A DNA stretch of 45,193 nt from Burkholderiaceae bacterium. Its GTDB lineage: Bacteria; Pseudomonadota; Gammaproteobacteria; Burkholderiales; Burkholderiaceae_C. Below the pieces are notes generated by a model, which worked only from the letters and a program-made list of their open reading frames with translations, was not told the origin of the DNA and did not search any database. Made by a program: the position numbers and the translations under genes. The DNA lies in NCBI GenBank assembly GCA_004323695.1, contig SCRU01000170.1, positions 1 through 45,193 on the forward strand, given 5' to 3'. Below, in pieces: positions 17,375-26,658 of the stretch (position 1 is its first letter; every line of letters starts with the position of its first letter).

Positions 17375-17468
17375 GGGGTCCGATCTTAGTGGAGGCGCCA
17401 GTGCCGCGCGAAGCCGCCCCCGGTGATAATCGGCGTCAACTTCAATCATCCGTTCGGAGGGGTTCGCC

Positions 17469-18227
17469 ATGGAAATCAAGGGCAAGGTATTCATCGTCAC
17501 CGGCGGCGCATCGGGTCTGGGCGAAGGCACGGCGCGCATGCTGGCCTCGCAGGGCGGCACGGTCGTGATTGCCGACATGCAGGCAGACCGGGGCGACGCG
17601 ATCGCCAAGGAAATCGGCGGCGCCTTCGCGCGCTGCGACGTCAGCAGCGAGGCCGACGGCCAGGTCGCCGTGGCCAAGGCGGTTTCCATGGGCAAGCTGA
17701 TGGGCCTGGTGAACTGCGCGGGCATCGCGCCGGCCGAGAAGACCGTGGGCAAGAACGGCGCACACGCGCTGAGCGTGTTCAGCCGCACCGTCATGGTGAA
17801 CCTGGTCGGCAGCTTCAACATGATCCGCCTCGCGGCCGAGGCCATGTGCAAGAACCAGCCCGAGTCCACCGGCGAGCGTGGCGTGCTGATCTCGACCGCG
17901 TCGGTCGCCGCCTACGACGGGCAGATCGGCCAGGCCGCGTACAGTGCGTCCAAGGGCGGCGTCGTCGGCATGACGCTACCGATCGCGCGGGATCTCGCGC
18001 GCAACGGCATCCGCAACATGACGATCGCGCCGGGCCTGTTCGGCACGCCCATGCTGTTCGGCATGCCCCAGGAAGTGCAGGACTCGCTGGCCGCCAGCGT
18101 GCCGTTCCCCAGCCGGCTGGGCACGCCGCAGGACTACGCCAAACTGGTGCGCCATATCTTCGAGAACGACATGCTCAACGGCGAGGTGATCCGGCTCGAC
18201 GGCGCGATCCGGCTGGCCCCGCGATGA
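17469..18227 (+). CDS. SDR-family 3-hydroxyacyl-CoA dehydrogenase (type II, HSD10-like)
   Basis: A 252-residue classical short-chain dehydrogenase. The NAD motif is [19 protein letters not shown] is the central motif, catalytic Ser lies in [12 protein letters not shown], and Tyr/Lys in [29 protein letters not shown] and the [13 protein letters not shown] end are typical of bacterial 3-hydroxyacyl-CoA dehydrogenases related to human HSD17B10, which act in beta-oxidation or branched-chain acyl-CoA breakdown. The exact acyl substrate is inferred. It starts 94 bp from the divergent patatin gene, with GGAGG ahead of the ATG, and is followed by a repeat element and a terminator. Confidence 0.87.
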   Translation: MEIKGKVFIVTGGASGLGEGTARMLASQGGTVVIADMQADRGDAIAKEIGGAFARCDVSSEADGQVAVAKAVSMGKLMGLVNCAGIAPAEKTVGKNGAHALSVFSRTVMVNLVGSFNMIRLAAEAMCKNQPESTGERGVLISTASVAAYDGQIGQAAYSASKGGVVGMTLPIARDLARNGIRNMTIAPGLFGTPMLFGMPQEVQDSLAASVPFPSRLGTPQDYAKLVRHIFENDMLNGEVIRLDGAIRLAPR

Positions 18228-18241
18228 GGCAGGTCAACCTT

Positions 18242-18303
18242 ACAGTTGCTATATTTTTGGTAGCAAACTGCATTGATGGATCAAGGGTCAGAACTGGATT
18301 CTG
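18242..18303 (+). repeat. AT-rich palindromic element, intergenic copy
   Basis: GTTGCTATATTTTTGGTAGC gives the inverted-repeat head, then AAACTGCATTGATGG, then ATCAAGGGTCAGAACTGGAT. It lies between the SDR stop and the shared terminator, so it is free of coding constraint and may be the closest to the unselected sequence. Confidence 0.65.
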
Positions 18304-18325
18304 TCTGTAATCAGAGATAAAGCGG

Positions 18326-18349
18326 AAAAGCCACCCGAAGGTGGCTTTT
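18326..18349. terminator. Bidirectional terminator between the SDR gene and tRNA-Ser
   Basis: Perfect stem AAAAGCCACC / GGTGGCTTTT with CGAA loop. The T-run in each arm lets it act in both directions, ending the SDR transcript and the lysC/tRNA-Ser transcript. Confidence 0.85.
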
Positions 18350-18354
18350 CATCC

Positions 18355-18447
18355 TGGCGGAAACGGAGGGATTCGAACCCTCGATGAGGCTCTACACCCC
18401 ATACTCCCTTAGCAGGGGAGCACCTTCGGCCACTCGGTCACGTTTCC
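18355..18447 (-). tRNA. tRNA-Ser (anticodon GCU)
   Basis: A 93-nt tRNA with long variable arm on the minus strand. Acceptor GGAAACG pairs with CGTTTCC, the discriminator is G, the CCA end is encoded (18355-18357), the anticodon loop holds GCT within CCCCTGCTAAGGGG, and the T-arm is GGGTTCGAATCCC. It starts 15 bp after the lysC stop codon, so it is the tail of that operon. Confidence 0.97.
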
Positions 18448-18462
18448 AGTCTCCAAATTATC

Positions 18463-19749
18463 TCATGATTGCGCGACTTTCCCGTTGCCGGACTGATCCA
18501 GATCAAAGGTCTTGTGCAGCGCGCGCACGGCCAGTTCCATGTACTTCTCGTCGATCACCACCGAGGTTTTGATCTCGGAGGTGGAAATCATCTGGATATT
18601 GATGCCTTCCTCGGCCAGGCAACGGAACATCTGGCTGGCGATGCCCACATGGCTGCGCATGCCGATGCCGACGATCGACACCTTGCAGATTTTCGAGTCC
18701 CCCTCGACCTGCTGTGCGCCCAGCGCGGGCAGCACCTTGTCCTTGAGCAGGTCAATGGTCTTGGCGTAGTCGCCTCGATTCACGGTGAAGCTGAAGTCGG
18801 TCTTGCCGTCCTTGCTGATGTTCTGGATGATGACATCGACCTCGATATTGGCGTCCGCCACGGCGCCCAGAATCTGGTAGGCAATGCCGGGCTTGTCGGG
18901 CACGCCCAGCACGGAGATCTTGGCTTCGTCGCGGCTGAAAGCGATGCCGGACACGATGGCTTGTTCCATATGTTCGTCTTCCTCAAAGGTGATCAGGGTG
19001 CCGGAGCGGGCCTCTTCGTGGATCTCGATGTCCCACGGCGTGAAGCTGGAGAGCACGCGCAGCGGCACCCGGTACTTTCCGGCAAATTCCACCGAGCGAA
19101 TTTGCAGTACCTTGGAGCCTAGGCTCGCCATTTCCAGCATTTCCTCGAAGCTCACGGTCTGCAAGCGACGCGCCTCGGGCACCACGCGCGGGTCGGTGGT
19201 GTACACGCCGTCCACGTCGGTGTAGATCAGGCACTCGGCGGCTTTCATGGCGGCAGCCACGGCCACGGCCGAAGTATCAGATCCGCCCCGGCCCAGCGTG
19301 GTGATGTGGCCCTGGTCGTCGATGCCCTGAAAGCCTGTCACGATGACCACCCTGCCCGCGTCCAGGTCGGCGCGCACGCGCGTGTCATCGATCGATTCGA
19401 TGCGCGCCTTGGTGTAGGCGCTGTCGGTGCGGATCGGCACCTGCCAGCCCGCATAGCTGACCGACTCCACGCCCTCGGTCTGCAGCGCAATGGCGAGCAG
19501 TGCGCTGGACGCCTGCTCGCCGGTGGCGGCCAGCATGTCGAGTTCGCGGCCATAGGCGTCGCCGGGCCTGGCTGGCGCCAGCTCCCGGGCCAGTCCGAGC
19601 AGGCGATTCGTCTCGCCGCTCATCGCGCTGGGCACCACGACCATTTGATGGCCGGCGCGCGCCCACTTGGCCACGCGTTTGGCGACGTTGCGGATGCGCT
19701 CGGTCGAGCCCATTGACGTGCCGCCGTATTTGTGAACGATCAATGCCAT
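18463..19749 (-). CDS. lysC: Aspartate kinase
   Basis: A 428-residue enzyme that phosphorylates aspartate, the first step to lysine, threonine and methionine. The start MALIVHKYGGTSMGSTERIR carries the KYGGTS kinase motif; GFQGIDDQGHITTLGRGGSD is the nucleotide and substrate region; two ACT domains lie at the C-terminus (GVPDKPGIAYQILGAVADAN and the VGIGMRSHVGIASQMF segment) and normally give feedback inhibition. The ATG at 19749 fits the family. The alpha-subunit type often contains an internal start that makes a separate regulatory subunit; I did not identify one. It follows tilS by 21 bp. Confidence 0.96.
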   Translation of the reverse strand: MALIVHKYGGTSMGSTERIRNVAKRVAKWARAGHQMVVVPSAMSGETNRLLGLARELAPARPGDAYGRELDMLAATGEQASSALLAIALQTEGVESVSYAGWQVPIRTDSAYTKARIESIDDTRVRADLDAGRVVIVTGFQGIDDQGHITTLGRGGSDTSAVAVAAAMKAAECLIYTDVDGVYTTDPRVVPEARRLQTVSFEEMLEMASLGSKVLQIRSVEFAGKYRVPLRVLSSFTPWDIEIHEEARSGTLITFEEDEHMEQAIVSGIAFSRDEAKISVLGVPDKPGIAYQILGAVADANIEVDVIIQNISKDGKTDFSFTVNRGDYAKTIDLLKDKVLPALGAQQVEGDSKICKVSIVGIGMRSHVGIASQMFRCLAEEGINIQMISTSEIKTSVVIDEKYMELAVRALHKTFDLDQSGNGKVAQS

Positions 19750-19770
19750 TGGAGTTTTTCGGAGCAAAAC

Positions 19771-20721
19771 CTAGGGATTGTACCAATCGAGCCGCCCTCC
19801 CTCGCGCCGCACGAACCCTGTGGCCACCTTGAGGTGGATGTGGTGCCCGCGCGTGCTGCAGGCCTCGATCTGGTCCAGCAATTCGTGGAGTTGGGCGCTG
19901 CTGGGTGCCACCTTGTGGTGCGCCATCAGCCAGTATCGAAGCAGGTTCGCCTGGCGCGGTCGGGACAGTGCCCGCAGTCCGGAAATTGCCGGCGGCGTGC
20001 CGACCGCGAGCAGGTCCTGCAGCGCAATCTCCTGCAACAACTGCTGCGCCTGCGCAGCGTGCGCGGCACTGCGCGCGAAGGTTTCGCGGAACTGCGGGAA
20101 GGCGGCCTCCAGCACCGGCAGCAGCCGGGCCCGGATCCGGTTGCGTGTGAACCGCTCATTCGCGTTGCTCGGGTCGTCGATGTACGCCGCGCCGCGCTCG
20201 CGCAACCACGCGTGAATCTCGCTGGCGGGCACGCCGAGCAGGGGCCGGTGGTAGATGACGCCATCACGAACCCGGCGCGCGGGCATGGCGGACAGGCCCG
20301 GCAGGCCCGCGCCACGCGTGAGCGCCAGCAGCAGGGTTTCAACCTGGTCGTCGGCATGTTGCGCGATTGCTATATTATTAATAGCAAACTGCTCCCATTC
20401 TTCCAGGGCAACAGCCTTAAATGCTTCATAACGCGCAGTGCGGGCGACGTCTTCCGGGCTTTCGCCCCGGGCAGGGCGCGCGTCCACGCGCCGCACCACG
20501 AGCGGCACGCTGATCCGCGCGCAGAACTCAACGCAGTGCCGCTCGAAATCGTCCGCTGCCGGCTGCAGGCCGTGATGCACATGCACCGCCCGCACCTGGC
20601 CTGGCCACTTCAGGGCGCAGGCCAGCAGCAGCGCGGTGGAGTCGGCGCCACCGCTGTAGGCGACGCCCAGCGGCAGGCCGGGCGCAAAGGCGCCGATGGC
20701 GTTGGCGAACCGGGTGCTCAT
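19771..20721 (-). CDS. tilS: tRNA(Ile)-lysidine synthase
   Basis: A 316-residue PP-loop ATPase that converts C34 of tRNA-Ile(CAU) to lysidine so it reads AUA. The P-loop is VAYSGGADSTALLLA, with RAVHVHHGLQPAADDFERHC and AQHADDQVETLLLALTRGAG as the second and third conserved blocks, then NANERFTRNRIRARLLPVLE. The protein is shorter than E. coli TilS (about 430 residues), like the forms lacking the full C-terminal domain. An AT-rich repeat copy sits inside the gene and encodes roughly EAFKAVALEEWEQFAINNIA, right before the conserved AQHADDQ active-site block; the frame is kept. It lies in the accA-tilS-lysC operon. Confidence 0.93.
   Translation of the reverse strand: MSTRFANAIGAFAPGLPLGVAYSGGADSTALLLACALKWPGQVRAVHVHHGLQPAADDFERHCVEFCARISVPLVVRRVDARPARGESPEDVARTARYEAFKAVALEEWEQFAINNIAIAQHADDQVETLLLALTRGAGLPGLSAMPARRVRDGVIYHRPLLGVPASEIHAWLRERGAAYIDDPSNANERFTRNRIRARLLPVLEAAFPQFRETFARSAAHAAQAQQLLQEIALQDLLAVGTPPAISGLRALSRPRQANLLRYWLMAHHKVAPSSAQLHELLDQIEACSTRGHHIHLKVATGFVRREGGRLDWYNP
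20365..20432 (+). repeat. AT-rich palindromic element inside tilS
   Basis: GATTGCTATATTATTAATAG then CAAACTG is the clearest inverted-repeat head in the window (TTGCTAT / ATAGCAA), followed by CCATTCTTCCAGGGCAACAG and TTAAATGCTTCATAA. It is antisense to tilS. AT content is far above that of the flanking coding sequence. Confidence 0.7.
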
Positions 20722-20743
20722 CGGGCGTCACGCCCCGCCCCGG

Positions 20744-21721
20744 CTATTTGCTGTCGGCCTTGGTGTCGGTGTAGCGCCCATAGCTTTGCAGCCGCTCGTA
20801 GCGCCGGTCCAGCAAGTCCTTCACCTTGAGGTCGCTCACCTGGCGGAACGCGTCGTTCAGCGCGCGCTTGAGGAAGGCGGCCATCTGGCGCGGATCGCGG
20901 TGCGCGCCCCCGACCGGCTCGTTCACGATCTTGTCGATCAGCCCCAGCGCCTTGAGGCGGTGCGCCGTGATGCCCAGCGCGTCGGCCGCCACCTGAGCCT
21001 GGTCCGAACTCTTCCAGAGAATGGAGGCGCAGCCCTCGGGACTGATCACCGAATAGATCGCGTATTGCAGCATCACCAGCTGGTCCGCCACGGAAATGGC
21101 CAGTGCGCCGCCGGAGCCGCCCTCGCCGATGATGGTGGTGATGATCGGCACTTCGAGCCGCGCCATCTCGAAGATGTTGCGGCCGATCGCTTCGGACTGG
21201 CCGCGCTCCTCGGCATCGATGCCGGGAAAGGCGCCGGGCGTATCCACGAAGGTGAACACCGGCAGCTTGAACTTTTCGGCGGTCTGCATCAGACGCAGCG
21301 CCTTGCGATAGCCCTCGGGCCGCGTCATGCCGAAATTGCGCGCGGTGCGCTCCTTGGTGTCGCGCCCCTTTTGCTGGCCCAGCACCATGCAGGCCGTGCC
21401 GTTGAAGCGCGCCAGGCCGCCCACGATGGACAGGTCGTCGGCAAAGTGGCGGTCGCCGTGCAGTTCCACGAAATCGGTGAAGATCTCGCGCACATAGTCC
21501 AGCGTGTAGGGCCGCTCGGGATGCCGTGCAATCTTGGTGATCTGCCACGGCGTGAGGTCTGAGTAGATGTCTTTCGTGAGCTGCTGGCTCTTCTTGCTGA
21601 GCTGGTCGATCTCTTCGGAGATATCGACCGCGCTTTCGGTCTGCACGTAGCGCAGCTCTTCGATTTTTGTTTCGAGTTCCGCAATCGGGTGCTCGAAGTC
21701 GAGAAATGTCTTTTTACCCAA
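20744..21721 (-). CDS. accA: Acetyl-CoA carboxylase carboxyltransferase subunit alpha
   Basis: A 325-residue subunit that, with AccD, transfers the carboxyl group from biotin to acetyl-CoA to make malonyl-CoA for fatty-acid synthesis. The start [20 protein letters not shown] is canonical; [40 protein letters not shown], and [20 protein letters not shown] are the carboxyltransferase core. [20 protein letters not shown] is also diagnostic. Length matches the family. It lies between the glycosylase gene and tilS, all leftward, with gaps of 22-50 bp. Confidence 0.97.
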   Translation of the reverse strand: MGKKTFLDFEHPIAELETKIEELRYVQTESAVDISEEIDQLSKKSQQLTKDIYSDLTPWQITKIARHPERPYTLDYVREIFTDFVELHGDRHFADDLSIVGGLARFNGTACMVLGQQKGRDTKERTARNFGMTRPEGYRKALRLMQTAEKFKLPVFTFVDTPGAFPGIDAEERGQSEAIGRNIFEMARLEVPIITTIIGEGGSGGALAISVADQLVMLQYAIYSVISPEGCASILWKSSDQAQVAADALGITAHRLKALGLIDKIVNEPVGGAHRDPRQMAAFLKRALNDAFRQVSDLKVKDLLDRRYERLQSYGRYTDTKADSK

Positions 21722-21771
21722 CGACTGATCTCCTGGTTGTCCGCTGCAATGCCGTTTTACTATTCCACGGC

Positions 21772-22434
21772 CTAATATTCAACGGGTAGCGGATCGAGTG
21801 AGCGCCAAATATACCAAGTTGCCACGCTGCAATAAGGCGCCCACGCGGCGGCCACCTCGCGCACATCGCTGCGGCTGACCGATTCGCCCGAAAAATAATT
21901 CCGGCTGATGCCCTGCATCAGGCCGATGTCGTCCAGCGGCAGAACGTTCGGGCGCATCAGGTGAAAGATCAGAAACATCTCGGCGGTCCAGCGGCCGATC
22001 CCGCGGATCGCCACCAGTTCGGCGACGACCGCCTCGTCCTCCCAATCGTTCCAGGCCTCGGCATGCACCACGCCCGCGTCGAAATGCAACGCCAGGTCCA
22101 CCAGGTATTCGACCTTGCGCGCCGACAGGCCCGCGGCGCGCATGTCGTCCACCTTGAGCTTGAGCACGTTCGCCGGGGTCATTCTGCGCGGCAACTGGGC
22201 GAATCGATCCCACACCGTCTGCGCGGCCCGGACCGAAATCTGCTGGCCCACGATGGAGCGCGCCAGCGTGATGAACGGATCGCCGCGCGACTGCAGACAG
22301 GCGTCGCCAAAGCGCGGGATGAGCCGCTTCATGACCCGGTCCTTTTTGGTCAGGTGCTTGCAGGCGTCGTCCCAGTAGGGCGGCATCAGCACTTCGGGCA
22401 AAATACTGGTAACTATCTTTTTAGTAGCACGCAT
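21772..22434 (-). CDS. AlkA-like DNA-3-methyladenine glycosylase (HhH-GPD family)
   Basis: About 220 residues. The core is a helix-hairpin-helix glycosylase: [20 protein letters not shown], then [20 protein letters not shown] where the hairpin GIGRWTA is followed by the catalytic Asp in [10 protein letters not shown]. It should remove alkylated purines from DNA. There is no Cys cluster, so it is not an EndoIII/MutY type. The start is uncertain: ATG at 22434 begins [16 protein letters not shown], sequence that comes from an AT-rich repeat copy, while ATG at 22386 ([12 protein letters not shown]) looks like the ancestral start. It sits between cysS and accA in the leftward operon. Confidence 0.87.
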   Translation of the reverse strand: MRATKKIVTSILPEVLMPPYWDDACKHLTKKDRVMKRLIPRFGDACLQSRGDPFITLARSIVGQQISVRAAQTVWDRFAQLPRRMTPANVLKLKVDDMRAAGLSARKVEYLVDLALHFDAGVVHAEAWNDWEDEAVVAELVAIRGIGRWTAEMFLIFHLMRPNVLPLDDIGLMQGISRNYFSGESVSRSDVREVAAAWAPYCSVATWYIWRSLDPLPVEY

Positions 22435-22472
22435 GATAGAACCCCATTCGGCCAAAGCACAAAAACATGCGC
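22405..22472 (+). repeat. AT-rich palindromic element at the glycosylase start
   Basis: GTAACTATCTTTTTAGTAGC is the inverted-repeat head, followed by CACGCATGATAGAACCCCAT and a GCACAAAAACATGCG end. It lies over the N-terminus or start codon of the glycosylase gene and in the 3' region before cysS. Confidence 0.5.
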
Positions 22473-22479
22473 AACCCCG

Positions 22480-23913
22480 TCATGACGCAGCCTCCCAGGT
22501 GGTGCCCGCGGGGGAATCCTTGAGCACGATGCCCTGCGCCAGCAGCGCGGCGCGGATGCGGTCGGCTTCGGCGAAATTCTTCGCTGCCTTCGCCGCAGCC
22601 CGCTCCGCAATCCGCCGCTCTATGTCTTCGGCACCTTGATTCGCGGCCTCGGTCGAAGCGAGTCGATCGGGCGTCGATGACGCCAGCGCGGCGTTCATGA
22701 AACGCCCTTGAAGGAATGCGCGCGGGTTTTCCTGCAACAGGCCCAGCATGCCCCCCAACGCCTTGAGCAAGCCCGCCGACTCCGTCGAGCGAGTCCGGTT
22801 CACCTCGCCCGCCAGTTCAAACAGCACGGCCACCGCCTCGGGCGTGCCGAAGTCTTCGTCCATCGCGGCCTTGAAGCGTGCTGCGAACGGATTCGCCCAG
22901 TCCACGGCCTGCGTGGCCGGAGTCACCAGATCCAGCGCCGTGTAAAGACGCTTGAGGGCACCGCGCGCGTCATCCAGATGGGCATCGCTGTAATTGAGCG
23001 CACTGCGGTAGTGGGCCCGCAAAATGAAGAAGCGCACGGTCTCGGCGTCGTATTTCGCCAGGATGTCGCGGATCGTGAAGAAGTTGCCCAGGCTCTTGGA
23101 CATCTTCTCGTTGTCGCGCGTCACGAAACCGTTGTGCATCCACACGCGCGCCAGCGGCTGGCCGGTGGCGCCTTCGCTCTGCGCAATCTCGTTCTCGTGG
23201 TGCGGGAACTGCAGGTCGGCGCCGCCGCCATGAATGTCGAAGCTTTCTCCCAGCAGCGCGCAGGCCATGGCCGAGCATTCGATGTGCCAGCCGGGCCGGC
23301 CCGGTCCATAGCCGCTGGGCCATTGTGCGTCTTGCGGCTCGGACGGCTTGGCACCTTTCCACAAAACAAAATCCAGCGGATCGTCCTTGCCGTCTGGCAC
23401 CGCCACGCGCTCGCCGGCGCGCAGTTCGTCGAGCGATTTGCCGGACAGCTTTCCATAGCCCGGGAACTTGCGCACCCCATAGTTCACGTCGCCATTCGGT
23501 GCGCGATAGGCCAGCGACTTTCGCTCGAGTGTCGTAATCATCGACAGCATCTGCGGCACATAGTCGGTCGCACGCGGTTCGTGCGTCGGGCGTTCGATGC
23601 CGAGTGCATCGGCGTCCTGGTGCAGCGCGACCACCATGCGGTCGGTCAGCGAACGAATGGTCTCGCCGTTCTCCAGCGCACGTTTGATGATCTTGTCGTC
23701 GATATCGGTCACGTTGCGCACGTATGTCACGCGCAGGCCGCTGGCCTTCAGCCAGCGCTGCACCACGTCGAACGCCACCATGGAGCGCGCGTGGCCCAGG
23801 TGGCACAGGTCGTACACCGTCATGCCGCACACGTACATGCGCACGTGGCCAGGCTGCAGCGGTACAAATCCCTCCAGGGCACGCGACAGCGTGTTGTAGA
23901 TGCGCAAACTCAT
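22480..23913 (-). CDS. cysS: Cysteine-tRNA ligase
   Basis: A 477-residue class I aminoacyl-tRNA synthetase. [20 protein letters not shown] is the family start; [20 protein letters not shown] has the zinc cysteine and the HIGH signature (HLGH); [20 protein letters not shown] and [15 protein letters not shown] follow; KMSKSLGN is the second signature. The C-terminal helical domain ends about residue 477. The ATG at 23913 was chosen because the in-frame extension to 24087 carries no family sequence and overlaps the divergent promoter. It is the first gene of the leftward operon with glycosylase, accA, tilS, lysC and tRNA-Ser. Confidence 0.97.
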   Translation of the reverse strand: MSLRIYNTLSRALEGFVPLQPGHVRMYVCGMTVYDLCHLGHARSMVAFDVVQRWLKASGLRVTYVRNVTDIDDKIIKRALENGETIRSLTDRMVVALHQDADALGIERPTHEPRATDYVPQMLSMITTLERKSLAYRAPNGDVNYGVRKFPGYGKLSGKSLDELRAGERVAVPDGKDDPLDFVLWKGAKPSEPQDAQWPSGYGPGRPGWHIECSAMACALLGESFDIHGGGADLQFPHHENEIAQSEGATGQPLARVWMHNGFVTRDNEKMSKSLGNFFTIRDILAKYDAETVRFFILRAHYRSALNYSDAHLDDARGALKRLYTALDLVTPATQAVDWANPFAARFKAAMDEDFGTPEAVAVLFELAGEVNRTRSTESAGLLKALGGMLGLLQENPRAFLQGRFMNAALASSTPDRLASTEAANQGAEDIERRIAERAAAKAAKNFAEADRIRAALLAQGIVLKDSPAGTTWEAAS

Positions 23914-24085
23914 GAAATCTCGGACGGGTCTGGAAACGGCGGCGAACTTTCGCTCTGGTGTTTCCGGCCGGTTGTGGTTATTTTTCGGCGGTATCCGGGG
24001 TGTCAGAGCGAACCCCTCAGATACAATCCTGCGCAGTATATAGCCCCGGTCCGGGCTCGTCACCGCACACCGCCACAGAGGCTCC
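23914..24085. promoter_or_regulatory. Divergent promoter gap between cysS and the TPR gene
   Basis: A 172-bp gap that must hold both promoters. TACAAT at 24022-24027 is a fair -10 for the rightward gene but has no convincing -35. I see no riboswitch, T-box or inverted-repeat operator. Confidence 0.35.
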
Positions 24086-24700
24086 ATGAAGCAAATCTCC
24101 TCCGCATTGTCACGGGCCGTTCGCCTTGTGGCGCTGGCGGCCGTCCTGCTCGCGCCGGCCGCTTACGCGGACGACTACGCCAGCGTCAGCCAGCTCGCGC
24201 GCGCGGGCCAGCTGACCGAGGCGCTGGCCAAGGCCGACGCCTATCTGGCGACCAATCCGCGCGATCCGCAGATGCGCTTCATCAAGGGCGTGATCCTGAC
24301 CGACTCGGGCAAGACGGACCAGGCCATGGCCGTTTTCACGCAGCTCACGCAGGACTACCCGGAGTTGCCCGAGCCTTACAACAATCTGGCGGTGCTGTAC
24401 GCAGCCCGCAGCCAGTTCGACCAGGCGCGCACCGCGCTCGAGATGGCGGTGCGCACGAACCCGCACTATGCGATCGCGTATGAAAACCTGGGCGACGTGT
24501 ATGCGCGGCTGGCGGCCCAGTCCTATGACAAGGCGGTGCAGCTCGACGCCGCGACCCGGGCCAGCGTCGAGCCCAAGCTGGCGCTGATTCGCCGGATGTT
24601 CCCGCCCGCTGCCAAAGGTTCGGGTGCGGCGGCATCGACGACCGCCGCGACTGCCCTGGCGCCGGCGTCGGCCAAGGCCGGCAGCAACCCGAAACCCTGA
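24086..24700 (+). CDS. Periplasmic tetratricopeptide-repeat protein
   Basis: A 204-residue protein with a Sec signal peptide (residues 1-28, [15 protein letters not shown] before the cut) and three to four TPR units between about 30 and 150: [60 protein letters not shown] and [20 protein letters not shown]. The C-terminal 45 residues are Ala/Thr/Ser-rich. TPR proteins scaffold other proteins; no partner can be read from sequence. It starts the rightward run of TPR, ppiA, ppiB, lpxH and mtfA, with 12 bp to the cyclophilin gene, so a role in periplasmic folding is a plausible inference. Confidence 0.85.
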   Translation: MKQISSALSRAVRLVALAAVLLAPAAYADDYASVSQLARAGQLTEALAKADAYLATNPRDPQMRFIKGVILTDSGKTDQAMAVFTQLTQDYPELPEPYNNLAVLYAARSQFDQARTALEMAVRTNPHYAIAYENLGDVYARLAAQSYDKAVQLDAATRASVEPKLALIRRMFPPAAKGSGAAASTTAATALAPASAKAGSNPKP

Positions 24701-24712
24701 AGGAGTGATGAC

Positions 24713-25324
24713 ATGAATTTTTCCGGAGTCCCGGTGACACGGCGCGCCATGATGGCGGCGGTCGTCGCCGGTCTGCTGGCCGGCCAGATGCTGGCGCCGG
24801 CGCGCGCCGCCAGCGACCCCAAGGTCCAGTTCGACACCAGCGCGGGCAACTTCGTGGTCGAGCTGTATCCCGACAAGGCCCCGAAGACCGTCGCCAACTT
24901 CCTGCAGTATGTGAAGGACAAGCAGTACGACGGCACCATCTTTCACCGGGTCATCAGCAACTTCATGATCCAGGGCGGCGGCTACGACATTCACTACGCC
25001 GAAAGGCCCACGCGGCCGCCCATCGTGAACGAGGGAGCCGATGCACTCGCGCGCGGCGGCCCCGGCAACGTCGTCGGCACCATTGCGATGGCACGCACCA
25101 GCGCCCCGAATTCCGCCACGGCGCAATTCTTCATCAACGTGCACGACAATGCGTTTCTGGACGCGTCGGCGCAGTCGCCCGGCTACGCGGTGTTCGGCAA
25201 GGTCGTGAGCGGCATGGACGTGATCAACAAGATCAAGGCCATGCCCACCGGCCCCGGCGGCCCGTTCCCGAGTGACGTGCCCAAGACACCCGTCATCATC
25301 AACTCTGCAACCCTGGTCAAATAA
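24713..25324 (+). CDS. ppiA: Periplasmic cyclophilin-type peptidyl-prolyl isomerase
   Basis: A 203-residue cyclophilin with an N-terminal export signal (VTRRAMMAAVVAGLLAGQML, cut after ARAAS). The twin arginine could mark Tat export, although Sec is also possible. The catalytic core has [37 protein letters not shown] and [20 protein letters not shown], the normal cyclophilin motifs including the active-site Arg and the FF pair. It should speed Xaa-Pro isomerisation in the periplasm. ppiB, its cytoplasmic paralogue, follows after 3 bp. Confidence 0.9.
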   Translation: MNFSGVPVTRRAMMAAVVAGLLAGQMLAPARAASDPKVQFDTSAGNFVVELYPDKAPKTVANFLQYVKDKQYDGTIFHRVISNFMIQGGGYDIHYAERPTRPPIVNEGADALARGGPGNVVGTIAMARTSAPNSATAQFFINVHDNAFLDASAQSPGYAVFGKVVSGMDVINKIKAMPTGPGGPFPSDVPKTPVIINSATLVK

Positions 25325-25327
25325 ATC

Positions 25328-25837
25328 ATGAGCAACCCCCAAGTCGAACTGCATATCGCCAGCTATGGCGTCATCACCCTGGAACTCGATCAGGCCAAGG
25401 CACCCAACACGGTCGCGAACTTCCTCGACTACGTACACAAGGGCCACTACAACAACACCGTGTTCCATCGCGTGATTCCCGGCTTCATGGTGCAGGGCGG
25501 CGGCTTCGAGCCCGGCATGAAGGAAAAAAAGAGCGGCACGCCGATCGACAACGAGGCCAACAACGGCCTGAAGAACGACAAGTACACCGTGGCCATGGCG
25601 CGCACCAATGCGCCGCACTCGGCCACGGCCCAGTTCTTCATCAACGTGGCCGACAACGCCTTCCTGAACCACACCGCGCCCAGTGCGCAGGGCTGGGGCT
25701 ATGCCGTGTTCGGCAAGGTCGTGGCGGGCACCGAGGTGGTAGACAAAATCAAGGCGGTGCAGACCGGGCGCAAGGGTTTCCATGACGATGTGCCGAATGT
25801 CGATGTGGTGATCGAGAAGGCCGTCGCGCTGGCCTGA
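25328..25837 (+). CDS. ppiB: Cytoplasmic cyclophilin-type peptidyl-prolyl isomerase
   Basis: A 169-residue cyclophilin without signal peptide. [20 protein letters not shown] holds the catalytic Arg, [20 protein letters not shown] the substrate groove, and [20 protein letters not shown] the closing strand with the tryptophan common in PpiB. It is the paralogue of the preceding ppiA and closely spaced (3 bp), showing a tandem duplication in which one copy is exported. lpxH follows after only 4 bp. Confidence 0.94.
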   Translation: MSNPQVELHIASYGVITLELDQAKAPNTVANFLDYVHKGHYNNTVFHRVIPGFMVQGGGFEPGMKEKKSGTPIDNEANNGLKNDKYTVAMARTNAPHSATAQFFINVADNAFLNHTAPSAQGWGYAVFGKVVAGTEVVDKIKAVQTGRKGFHDDVPNVDVVIEKAVALA

Positions 25838-25841
25838 TGTC

Positions 25842-26651
25842 GTGACCTCCACCGTGCCCGCCTTCGAGGAGCTTGTCGCTCCTGCCGACTGGCGCGCGGT
25901 CGAATTCATCTCCGACCTGCACCTGCAGGCCGCTGAGCCGGCCACGCTGGCGGCGTGGCAGCGGTATATGCGGGGCGCCAGCGCGAATGCCGTGTTCATC
26001 CTGGGCGACCTGTTCGAGGTATGGGTCGGCGACGATGCAGCACTCGCCCCAGCGTCCGACCCGGGCGCGCCGCAGGGCTTCGAGGCGCATTGTGCCGACG
26101 TGCTGCGCGAGGCCGCGCAGCGCCTGCGCATTTTCTTCATGCATGGCAACCGCGACTTTCTGGTCGGGAGGCAGTTTCTCGACTCGTGCCACGTCGCCCT
26201 TCTTGCCGACCCCACCGTGCTGACGTTTGCCGGGCGGCGCTGGCTGCTCACGCACGGCGATGCGTTGTGCCTGGACGACCTGGACTACATGGCATTTCGC
26301 CAGCAGGTGCGCAGTGCCGACTGGCAACGCGACTTTTTGGCCAAACCCCTGATTGACCGTCGCGCCATTGCGCGAGGGCTGCGCGAGCAAAGCGAGGCAC
26401 GCAAGCACTCCGGCGTGAGCTATGGCGATGTGGACGACCCCGCCGCGCGCCAGTGGCTGCAGGCCGCTCGCGCCGCCACCCTGATCCACGGCCACACCCA
26501 CAAGCCGGCCGGCCACGATCTGGGCGACGGCCTGGCGCGCGTCGTGTTGAGCGACTGGGATGCGCTAGCCGAACCCCCTCGTGCCGAAGTGCTGCGCCTC
26601 GCTGCAGCCGGCCCCGGAGCGGGCCGGCTGCAGCGCGTGGCGCTGGGCTGA
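25842..26651 (+). CDS. lpxH: UDP-2,3-diacylglucosamine diphosphatase
   Basis: A 269-residue Mn-dependent calcineurin-like phosphatase that releases UMP from UDP-diacylglucosamine in lipid A synthesis, acting at the inner face of the cytoplasmic membrane. Metal ligands are in FISDLHLQ, ILGDLFEVWVGDD, FMHGNRDFLVG, THGDALCLDD and IHGHTHKPAGHD, a complete LpxH set. The start is GTG at 25842; the nearest ATG (25837) hits a stop at once, and the GTG starts 4 bp after ppiB. It is slightly longer than E. coli LpxH (240). Confidence 0.93.
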   Translation: MTSTVPAFEELVAPADWRAVEFISDLHLQAAEPATLAAWQRYMRGASANAVFILGDLFEVWVGDDAALAPASDPGAPQGFEAHCADVLREAAQRLRIFFMHGNRDFLVGRQFLDSCHVALLADPTVLTFAGRRWLLTHGDALCLDDLDYMAFRQQVRSADWQRDFLAKPLIDRRAIARGLREQSEARKHSGVSYGDVDDPAARQWLQAARAATLIHGHTHKPAGHDLGDGLARVVLSDWDALAEPPRAEVLRLAAAGPGAGRLQRVALG

Positions 26652-26658
26652 GCCGCCG

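Noticed and set aside
22708-24483. A 591-codon plus-strand frame over cysS and the TPR gene
   Set aside because: Antisense to cysS and out of frame with the TPR gene; no motif.
24110-26251. A 713-codon minus-strand frame over the TPR, cyclophilin and lpxH genes
   Set aside because: Antisense shadow of four well-supported genes, and its sequence has no domain.
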